Assembly: GCA_965372465.1 (NCBI GenBank)
Contig: CBDVCK010000072.1
Location: 1-13,374, forward strand
Origin: GCA-020348445 sp965372465
GTDB lineage: Archaea; Thermoplasmatota; Thermoplasmata; GCA-020350865
Reading direction: 5' to 3'
Length of the DNA stretch: 13,374 nucleotides
Position 1 is the first letter of the stretch. The number at the start of each line of letters is the position of its first letter. Shown piece after piece: positions 1 through 5,874 of the stretch. The translations under genes and the position numbers were made by a program. The notes under the pieces were generated by a model, which was given only the letters and a program-made list of their open reading frames with translations, ran no database searches and had not been told where the DNA came from.

Positions 1-1
1 A

Positions 2-913
2 AAGGACTTTTCAAAAGAAGAGATAGAATACATTCTCAGTACAACACAAAAGATGCTTGCTGTGGCACAAGGAAATACAAAAAATACCACCCTTAACGGA
101 AAGGTGCTGGCCTCGCTTTTTTATGAGCCCAGCACGAGAACGAGATTATCCTTTGAAAGCGCTATGCTCAGGCTTGGAGGAAGCACCATAGGCTTTTCAG
201 AACCCAGTAACACTTCCTTTTCCAAGGGGGAAACCATGGCTGATACAGTGAGAATGGCTGATTCCTATGCCGATATCATCGTTCTTCGTCATCCCAATGA
301 GGGTGCTGCAAAATTGGCTTCGCAATTCTCATCAAAACCGGTAATAAATGCCGGAGATGGTGCAGGGCAGCATCCCACCCAAACGCTATTGGACCTTTAT
401 ACAATAAAAAGCGAAAAAGGGAAAATAGGCCACCAGAATGTCGTGATTGTAGGCGACTTGAAGTATGGAAGGACGGTTCATTCGCTTTCATATGCACTGG
501 CACTGTTCGGGGCGAGCCTGACTTTCGTTGCGCCAGATTTGATACAAATGCCCCAGGAGATAATAAACAACCTAAAGGAACTGGGTTGCACACCCACACT
601 TAACGATTCTCTTGGTGAAACCCTCATAGATGCAGATGTTCTTTATGTCACAAGGATACAGAAAGAGCGTTTTCCGGATGTCGAGGAATACATGAAGGTT
701 GCAGGTTTGTATAGGGTGGACAATACTTTGTTAAAAGATGTAAAAGATAGCCTCATCATTATGCATCCCCTGCCGCGTGTGGACGAGATCGCTTTCGAGG
801 TGGATGCTACATCCCATGCCGTCTACTTCAAGCAGGCTTTCAACGGCATGCTGGTCAGAATGGCTTTGCTTGGACTTTTAATGGTTCCAGATTTTGACGG
901 CGGTGGGATCTAG
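2..913 (+). CDS. pyrB: Aspartate carbamoyltransferase catalytic subunit (5' end outside window)
   Basis: Catalytic chain of aspartate transcarbamoylase, which joins carbamoyl phosphate and L-aspartate to give N-carbamoyl-L-aspartate in de novo pyrimidine synthesis in the cytoplasm. The reading frame is open from base 2 and already reads as family sequence (KDFSKEEIEYIL) before the first in-frame ATG at 53, so the true start lies upstream and the ATG at 53 is internal. Visible diagnostic motifs are PSTRTRLSFE (carbamoyl-phosphate binding), SKGETMADT (the Ser/Lys loop contributed across the trimer interface), HPTQTLLDLY, DLKYGRTVHSL, HPLPRVDEI and FKQAFNGMLVRMALL. About 303 residues are visible, so only roughly the first ten are missing compared with the usual ~310. 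The stop overlaps the GTG of the next gene, and pyrI follows in the same operon, which fits a regulated ATCase holoenzyme. Identification is secure. Confidence 0.97.
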   Translation, partial: KDFSKEEIEYILSTTQKMLAVAQGNTKNTTLNGKVLASLFYEPSTRTRLSFESAMLRLGGSTIGFSEPSNTSFSKGETMADTVRMADSYADIIVLRHPNEGAAKLASQFSSKPVINAGDGAGQHPTQTLLDLYTIKSEKGKIGHQNVVIVGDLKYGRTVHSLSYALALFGASLTFVAPDLIQMPQEIINNLKELGCTPTLNDSLGETLIDADVLYVTRIQKERFPDVEEYMKVAGLYRVDNTLLKDVKDSLIIMHPLPRVDEIAFEVDATSHAVYFKQAFNGMLVRMALLGLLMVPDFDGGGI

Positions 914-1470
914 TGGAAGCAATGGAATCCATATTAACAAGAAGAAGCATTCGTAATTTTAATGGAAAGGAAATGTCACCGGGTCAAATTGCGGAAATTT
1001 TGAAATGCGGAGCAAGGGCGCCTTCCGCATCAAACGGCCGTCCCTGGGAGTTTGTATTGGTAAGAGATCAGAAGATCAAGGACAGGATAGGCTATCTCGG
1101 TGCACGGTCCCTTTTCGAGAGGAAAAAAAGGAAACTAAAGGATGCAAAGAAATTATTTTCAAAAATTGCGCTGGCCCCATTATATGTTGTTGTGGCATGC
1201 GATACAAAAAAAAGCCCCATATTCTGGAAGCATGACGGCTCTGCAGCCACACAGAATATGCTGCTTGCAGCTCACACCCTGGGTCTTGGTGCCGTATGGC
1301 TCGGTGCTCCTGTGGCACTCAAGAAACATTCAAATGAAATCAGAAAACTATTAGAAATGCCCAGGCATATGGAGATAGCCTCGATCGTTGCTCTGGGTCA
1401 TCCTCAAAGAACACCGAAACCCAAGCCTGTCACCGATATAAAAGACAAGGTTCATTACGAGAGGTGGTAA
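913..1470 (+). CDS. Nitroreductase-family FMN oxidoreductase
   Basis: A 185-residue protein of the nitroreductase superfamily: FMN-dependent, usually homodimeric enzymes that use NAD(P)H to reduce nitro compounds, quinones, flavins or other substrates. Family features are the N-terminal RRSIRNF (residues 10-16, FMN phosphate contact), ARAPSASNGRPWEFV (35-48), the helix GSAATQNMLLAAHTLGLGAVWLG (109-131) and the C-terminal IASIVALGHPQ (155-165). The GTG at 913 overlaps the pyrB stop (TAGTG) and has a GGTGGG element about five bases upstream. An ATG at 922 is the alternative start and would remove three residues. It sits tightly between pyrB and pyrI, so it is almost certainly co-transcribed with them. 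Its substrate cannot be read from sequence; a role linked to pyrimidine or flavin redox chemistry is only inference from position. Confidence 0.9.
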   Translation: MEAMESILTRRSIRNFNGKEMSPGQIAEILKCGARAPSASNGRPWEFVLVRDQKIKDRIGYLGARSLFERKKRKLKDAKKLFSKIALAPLYVVVACDTKKSPIFWKHDGSAATQNMLLAAHTLGLGAVWLGAPVALKKHSNEIRKLLEMPRHMEIASIVALGHPQRTPKPKPVTDIKDKVHYERW

Positions 1471-1474
1471 AATT

Positions 1475-1951
1475 ATGACTAAAGGGGAAGAGGTAAAGGA
1501 ATTCAAAGTCACGCCCATTAAGAACGGAACGGTAATAGATCACATCACATGCAACACCGCCTTAAAAGTGCTTAAAATACTGGGCATGACCGAAGGGGGA
1601 GTCAATTCCACGGTCAGTGTTCTGATGCATGTTCCAAGCGGCAAGACCGGTTGGAAGGATGTCGTTAAGATCGAAGACAGAGAGCTTGATGCAAGGGAAG
1701 TGGACAAGATAGCCCTGATATCGCCCTTTGCCACCATCAATATCATAAGAAATTACAATGTAGCAGAGAAGCACAGGGTGGAGCTTCCAGAAACCGTGAA
1801 AGGCATAGTTAGGTGTGCCAATCTGAACTGCATCACAAACCGAAAAGAGCCTGTGGAAAGCAAGTTCAAGGTGATATCCCGGGATCCCCCGAAATTAAAA
1901 TGTTGGTATTGTGAAAGGGAAATTGAGGATATCTCAGAGCATATGGTTTAA
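1475..1951 (+). CDS. pyrI: Aspartate carbamoyltransferase regulatory subunit
   Basis: Regulatory chain of aspartate transcarbamoylase. It binds nucleotide effectors at its N-terminal domain and the catalytic chain through a C-terminal zinc domain. The 158 residues match the usual length. The zinc ligands are C114, C119, C143 and C146, with exactly the 5/24/3 spacing of the E. coli protein (C109, C114, C138, C141). The N-terminal allosteric domain contains KNGTVIDHI (17-25) and the ISPFATINIIRNYNV segment (82-96). The ATG at 1475 lies just after GAGGTGG (1461-1467), a good ribosome binding site. Only four bases separate it from the nitroreductase stop. It ends convergently with the protease gene on the other strand, and the stop codons share bases 1949-1950. 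Confidence 0.97.
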   Translation: MTKGEEVKEFKVTPIKNGTVIDHITCNTALKVLKILGMTEGGVNSTVSVLMHVPSGKTGWKDVVKIEDRELDAREVDKIALISPFATINIIRNYNVAEKHRVELPETVKGIVRCANLNCITNRKEPVESKFKVISRDPPKLKCWYCEREIEDISEHMV

Positions 1952-3891
1952 AACGCATTTTTTCTTCCATTTGAAAGAAGTACGTAGGCTGCGACCCCTG
2001 CAATTAGGATTATGATTCCGACTATAGGGAGCCAGGTTAGGTCGAGTCCGTCATCCTGCCAAGACTGGGCCACAAATACACTTTCTTCCGGAATCAGGGA
2101 ATATTTCTCCTGGGAAATCGCCCTAGCCTCGATGGTGTGATTGCCTTTTACCAGTTTCTTTGTCTCGATTCTGTATGTCCATTTGGCCCATGTGTTATTG
2201 GACATGTCCTTTGCTTCCACCCATCTCCCGCCGTCTATCCTGATTTCTACACCTTCCACTTCCCCGCCTTTTGACCATGATATTCCAGATATATCGATGT
2301 ATTTGGATGAAACCTCTGAGATGTTCATAATAAAGCACTGCAGGTTGACATCTATCTCTGTTACATCCTCAATACCCTCTGCGACTTTGACTGCCTCGTA
2401 AGCATCAATAATCCCCCAGCCGAAATCCTTGTTCCAGAAAGGATCCAGTTCAGGGAGGGTGGCGTTATCCCTTCTTTCTGCTGTAAAGCGGAGGATCTCC
2501 TTCACAATTTCAGGTGTCAGTTCGTCATTTACATCGAGTATCAAGGCCACAACACCCACGACATTGGGTGTTGCATAGGATGTTCCGCTTCCTCTTGAGC
2601 CGTACCCGTTACCCGAACCATCACCGTATCTATCATACTCGGCCTGGGTGATACCTGTTCCAGGTGCCGCAACATCGGGCTTAAGCTCATCATAGGGATT
2701 GCCGTCCCCGTCATCCCATCGGGGTCCTCTTGAGGAGTAACTTGCGATTTCGTCATCACTTCGGTCTATTGTGTCAAGGTCATCTGTTGCTGCAATTGTG
2801 ATAACCTTGTCCGCAGCACCCATTCCAGTAAAGCCATCATTGTCAGGACCGTCATTTCCTGCTGCAACCACGGCAACAACTCCCTTGTCCACGAGCCTGT
2901 TGAGTCCCTGTGAGTACAGGTCAGAGCCGTCGGAAGAGCCCTCATAGGGTATGCCCCATGATAGTGATAACGCATCTATTCCATAGTATTCTGCAGGAGC
3001 TCCTGCCCATTCATCTGCATAGTGCTCGATTGCCCACTCAGTTGCTTCAAGTGCAGCGTCGTATACAGCCTGAGGTCCTTCCCCTGGTGAAGCTCCCAGA
3101 ATCGAGCCTATCCTGAGATCCACGAGCTTTGCATCAGGACCTGTTCCCTGGTAATCGCCATCCGGCTCACCTGTTCCCATGGCTATTCCGGCACAAGTGG
3201 TGCCGTGACCCTGAACATCGTCTGCATCATAGGTTCCATCCCTTGGAGTGAAAGGGGTTGGGGGTTTTGTAAAATCTGCTCCTCCCACCCATTTTCCAGA
3301 TAAACTGGGGTGGCCGTTGTCAACTCCCGTGTCCATTATTGCGATGACAGCACCAAAACCAGTGTATCCTGCCTCCCAGGCAGTTTCAGGGGAGTAGAGC
3401 TCAGATTCCTTTGCCTTGACATTGGGTGTAGCAATATCAGAGAAGAAAACGATATCCTGTTTTCCTTCCACCATCACGACTCCTTCGATATCAGCAAGGG
3501 AAGATATTTTTGAAATGGATACATCATCAAGGCCCACTGCATTCAATTCGGGTAGAATGATTGCGACTTTGAGGCTCAAATCCTCCAAAACCGCAATATC
3601 ATTGCTATTTGGAGAGAATTCATATACAAGATAGACATCCACAAGTCCCCTGGGGTCCGAATCCATCATCTCCTCCAGATAATCATGAATGCGGTTTCTA
3701 TTGACGTCAAATGATGTGGTCACCCACCAGGGTTTTTCCTGCTCTGGTAGTTTTCTTGAGATTACTGTGGGTAGATCGTCGAGGTTTGGTGATGGCGCCG
3801 ATTCTGCACCACCGTTAACAGGGCCTGCGAAGGTCAACACAATCAAAACAAAAATTAGACTGAAAGCCAGAATTTTCTTCATATCATCCAC
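1948..3891 (-). CDS. Secreted, membrane-anchored subtilisin-like serine protease (peptidase family S8)
   Basis: A 647-residue subtilase predicted to be exported and held at the outer face of the membrane. In order: signal peptide (KKILAFSLIFVLIVLTFAG, about 5-23); an EF-hand-like loop DVNRNRIHDYLE (62-73); an inhibitor-I9-like propeptide region (about 82-145); and an S8 catalytic domain (about 170-505) with D187 (IMDTGVD), H229 (GHGTTCAG), oxyanion N346 (AAGNDGP) and S438 (GTSYATP). These are followed by an Ig-like beta domain (about 525-607, with IRIDGGRW and KGNHTIEARA), one transmembrane helix (about 619-640) and a short basic tail. All catalytic residues are present, so it should be active. 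The first possible start is GTG at 3891; an ATG at 3882 (residue 4) is equally plausible and gives a typical MKK signal peptide. The physiological substrate is unknown; bulk extracellular protein degradation is likely. Confidence 0.95.
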   Translation of the reverse strand: MDDMKKILAFSLIFVLIVLTFAGPVNGGAESAPSPNLDDLPTVISRKLPEQEKPWWVTTSFDVNRNRIHDYLEEMMDSDPRGLVDVYLVYEFSPNSNDIAVLEDLSLKVAIILPELNAVGLDDVSISKISSLADIEGVVMVEGKQDIVFFSDIATPNVKAKESELYSPETAWEAGYTGFGAVIAIMDTGVDNGHPSLSGKWVGGADFTKPPTPFTPRDGTYDADDVQGHGTTCAGIAMGTGEPDGDYQGTGPDAKLVDLRIGSILGASPGEGPQAVYDAALEATEWAIEHYADEWAGAPAEYYGIDALSLSWGIPYEGSSDGSDLYSQGLNRLVDKGVVAVVAAGNDGPDNDGFTGMGAADKVITIAATDDLDTIDRSDDEIASYSSRGPRWDDGDGNPYDELKPDVAAPGTGITQAEYDRYGDGSGNGYGSRGSGTSYATPNVVGVVALILDVNDELTPEIVKEILRFTAERRDNATLPELDPFWNKDFGWGIIDAYEAVKVAEGIEDVTEIDVNLQCFIMNISEVSSKYIDISGISWSKGGEVEGVEIRIDGGRWVEAKDMSNNTWAKWTYRIETKKLVKGNHTIEARAISQEKYSLIPEESVFVAQSWQDDGLDLTWLPIVGIIILIAGVAAYVLLSNGRKNAF

Positions 3892-3914
3892 AGTAATGAA
3901 ATTCTCGTTGGAGG

Positions 3915-3921
3915 ATTTATA
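3915..3921 (-). promoter_or_regulatory. TATA-box-like promoter element of the S8 protease gene
   Basis: On the minus strand the sequence reads ACTATAAATCC, an archaeal TATA-box-like element. Its centre is about 26 bases upstream of the GTG at 3891, so transcription would begin at or very near the start codon (leaderless) or a few bases before the alternative ATG at 3882. No Shine-Dalgarno sequence with usable spacing is visible, which agrees with leaderless expression. Confidence 0.5.
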
Positions 3922-3944
3922 GTTTATCCTGATTTTTTAAAAAA

Positions 3945-3955
3945 CAATTAAATAT
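3945..3955 (+). promoter_or_regulatory. TATA-box-like promoter element of the propeller gene
   Basis: CAATTAAATATG is centred about 28 bases before the ATG at 3979. The predicted transcription start would fall at or just before the start codon, and no Shine-Dalgarno sequence is present. The 87-base gap to the protease gene carries the two divergent elements back to back. Confidence 0.45.
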
Positions 3956-3978
3956 GTTCACAACAATATTAGAAACAT

Positions 3979-5487
3979 ATGGATTCCGAATCAAAGCCCT
4001 TAATTTCGGGGGGCAACAAGCTGATTGCCGAAATAATCATTGTTTTATTGCTGGTAGCCACGCTTGCCGCATCCTTGGTTACCTACGAGGCTCCGAGGAT
4101 AGGGGATAGATTAGAGGATGAAGGATTCCAGATACGATTCGGAGATAACGTGGCCGCATCCGATACTCCTCAGCCTAACAACGAGCCAGCGATTGCGGTT
4201 GACCCAAACGATCCACTGCACCTCGTTGGAGCATGTAACGATTACGGCACCCCGAACGGTGATGCCTGGGTAGGTTATTACGTTTCCTGGGACGGCGGGC
4301 AGTCGTGGACTAGGGATCTGATACCGGGTTATCTCGGAGGCCCCCCTTCGGAACTCACAGGTTTCGATCTTGCCGGGGACCCTGTGGTGTGCTTCGATTC
4401 GGATGGGAACGTCTTTATCTCAGGACTTATGGCAAAAAGGGATAGAAATCCTGCAAATCCCCTTGGTTTTGGCTTTAATCTCGGACGTGCGGACGGGATT
4501 TTCGTTGCCAAATCGACTGATGGTGGGGAAACGTTCAATCAGATCAATATTCTGGTTACAGCAATGCAAACCTTGGTTTCATTCCATGATAAGGAATGGA
4601 TGGCAGTGGATATGAACAATGGCAATGTGTATGTTGTCTGGGTTGTTTTCAATGCCCTAATGTGGGCCACCGTTTTGTTCTCCAGTTCCACTGACAACGG
4701 TAATTCATACAGCACCCCGCAAATCATTTCCGAGTTCCAGGCTCTTGAATTTGGTTCGCAGGGCTCAACTATTCAGGTAGGACCAGACGGTACAGTTCAC
4801 GTTGCATGGATAGACTTCAATGTTGGGCAAGTGCGCTATACCTATTCAACAGACCAAGGCCAGTCCTTTTCCACACCCGAATCCATAAGTGAGGTGGATG
4901 ATATTCCAAGATCACCTCCAGATGACGGGTTACCAAACTGTGATTACCGCACCCCCACACTTCTTATGTCAGCAATTGATTTGAGCGATACAAATACCAG
5001 CGGGAGCGTCTATATTACCTGGAACGATTATCGCACGGGCGACGCTGATATACTTATGATCTATAGTAGAAATGGCGGGGGTTCTTGGAGCGAGCCGATC
5101 AGGGTGAACAATGATACGGAAGGGAATGGAATAGACCAGTTCTTCTCGGCAGTTGCGGTATCTCCCCAGGGTTATGTACATCTCATGTTCTATGACAGAA
5201 GGGATGATGAGAACAATACATTGCTACATGTCTACTATGCTCTATCAAAAGACGGCGGAGAGACCTTCGTATTCCAGGCCAACATGACAACAGAGTCCTT
5301 CGATGGTAACAATGCCCCTCATCCATTCATTGGTGATTACAATGGCATTACAGCCAGTAACACAACGGCCTACGCTATCTGGTGCGATACCAGGGAAGGA
5401 ACACCTGAGAATGGCGATTCAGAGATTTATGTAGGCTCAGTCGAATTCGCATGCGATATGGACGCAGAGAATGAAGAATCAGAATAG
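3979..5487 (+). CDS. Membrane-anchored Asp-box (BNR-repeat) beta-propeller protein, sialidase fold
   Basis: A 502-residue predicted extracellular protein. A single hydrophobic segment at 15-35 acts as signal anchor or signal peptide. The rest is built from repeats carrying six Asp-box motifs: SWDGGQSW (103-110), STDGGETF (179-186), STDNGNSY (237-244), STDQGQSF (290-297), SRNGGGSW (363-370) and SKDGGETF (423-430). Six such boxes indicate a six-bladed sialidase-type propeller. Blade-end motifs such as YITWNDYRTGDADI and HLMFYDRRDD support this. I do not see the FRIP motif or a convincing arginine triad of true sialidases, so glycosidase activity is not supported; carbohydrate or protein binding at the cell surface is as likely. 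The C-terminal tail is short and acidic. It is divergent from an exported protease and may share control with it. The N-terminus is somewhat like an archaeal type IV pilin leader. Confidence 0.88.
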   Translation: MDSESKPLISGGNKLIAEIIIVLLLVATLAASLVTYEAPRIGDRLEDEGFQIRFGDNVAASDTPQPNNEPAIAVDPNDPLHLVGACNDYGTPNGDAWVGYYVSWDGGQSWTRDLIPGYLGGPPSELTGFDLAGDPVVCFDSDGNVFISGLMAKRDRNPANPLGFGFNLGRADGIFVAKSTDGGETFNQINILVTAMQTLVSFHDKEWMAVDMNNGNVYVVWVVFNALMWATVLFSSSTDNGNSYSTPQIISEFQALEFGSQGSTIQVGPDGTVHVAWIDFNVGQVRYTYSTDQGQSFSTPESISEVDDIPRSPPDDGLPNCDYRTPTLLMSAIDLSDTNTSGSVYITWNDYRTGDADILMIYSRNGGGSWSEPIRVNNDTEGNGIDQFFSAVAVSPQGYVHLMFYDRRDDENNTLLHVYYALSKDGGETFVFQANMTTESFDGNNAPHPFIGDYNGITASNTTAYAIWCDTREGTPENGDSEIYVGSVEFACDMDAENEESE

Positions 5488-5492
5488 AACCA

Positions 5493-5522
5493 TCTTTATA
5501 CTGTATTTTTAGCGTTTTTTAT
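5493..5522 (+). terminator. T-rich terminator region after the propeller gene
   Basis: Immediately after the propeller stop there are two T tracts, TTTTT at 5506-5510 and TTTTTT at 5515-5520. Such U-rich tracts are typical of archaeal termination. The same stretch contains CTTTATACTG (5494-5503), which could equally be a TATA-box-like element for the next transcript. Confidence 0.4.
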
Positions 5523-5531
5523 CCTTAACTT

Positions 5532-5553
5532 GGGTAATCCCAGGGAAATCCCT
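5532..5553 (+). repeat. Two tandem 11-base near-palindromic repeats, GGGNAATCCC
   Basis: GGGTAATCCCA (5532-5542) is followed directly by GGGAAATCCCT (5543-5553), differing at two of eleven positions. Each unit has GGG facing CCC, so each can form a small hairpin or serve as a half-turn-spaced protein-binding site. They lie in the non-coding stretch downstream of the propeller gene and upstream of the hairpin-rich segment. Their position suggests an operator or the 5' part of a structured transcript; I do not recognise the motif. Confidence 0.5.
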
Positions 5554-5589
5554 AAGAATCCTTATTAAGTGAAAATACCAATTATTATC

Positions 5590-5866
5590 CATAATGAAAA
5601 ACGGAGGTGATGAAACCTATCACAAATAAAAATCGGGGAAAAACCCCTCACAGATTTCCAGGATTAATTCAAGATAGCCGCGATATTTACTTTCACCGCA
5701 GGCTTAGCGGTGACATACACTTGGAATCGGATTCCAAGATCAAGATGCCCGCAACTTCCACAGGACATCATTTCTTTCACGGGTCGTCAGGAGGAAGAAC
5801 ATCGGGTTATCGCCGCGGATTCGGTGTCTAAAATACCTCCCTCCCTCGGGCGCCGAATCTTTTTAT
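5590..5866 (+). ncRNA. Candidate structured non-coding RNA (unrecognised family)
   Basis: This stretch has no convincing protein gene but contains a series of hairpins on the plus strand: GTGAT/ATCAC (5607-5611 with 5619-5623); GGGG-AAAAA-CCCC (5635-5647), extendable by AATC/GATT; TCACCGC/GCGGTGA with a seven-base loop (5693-5713); CTTGGAATC/GATTCCAAG (5720-5738, nine complementary bases); and GATTCGGTG/CGCCGAATC (5818-5826 with 5851-5859). The last stem is followed directly by a T-rich tract (5860-5874), like a terminator. GGAGGT at 5603-5608 could also pair with ACCTCC at 5835-5840. I looked for RNase P, SRP and tRNA signatures and found none. A weak TATA-like CTTATTAAG (5561-5569) would start transcription near 5590. 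An mRNA leader or a degraded gene are alternatives. Confidence 0.35.
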
Positions 5867-5874
5867 TTTCTTTT
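5851..5874 (+). terminator. Stem plus T-rich tract ending the candidate RNA
   Basis: The 3' arm of the GATTCGG/CCGAATC stem (5853-5859) runs directly into T5, then A, T4, C, T4. A stem followed by a T tract is a plausible plus-strand termination signal. The tract overlaps the last codons of mutL on the other strand, so the two transcripts would meet here. Confidence 0.4.

Noticed and set aside
3979..5487. Calling the Asp-box protein an active sialidase
   Set aside because: Asp boxes show the fold only; the FRIP motif and a convincing arginine triad are not seen.
5607..5831. Plus-strand frame of about 74 codons in the hairpin-rich stretch, starting GTG/ATG directly at GGAGGTG
   Set aside because: The ribosome site overlaps the start codon, the composition (many R, H, S, G) is not protein-like, and its bases are taken up by perfect inverted repeats. 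A structured RNA explains the stretch better, though a protein is not excluded.
5488..5862. RNase P RNA, SRP RNA or tRNA in the non-coding stretch
   Set aside because: None of the conserved cores that I know for these RNAs is recognisable on either strand.
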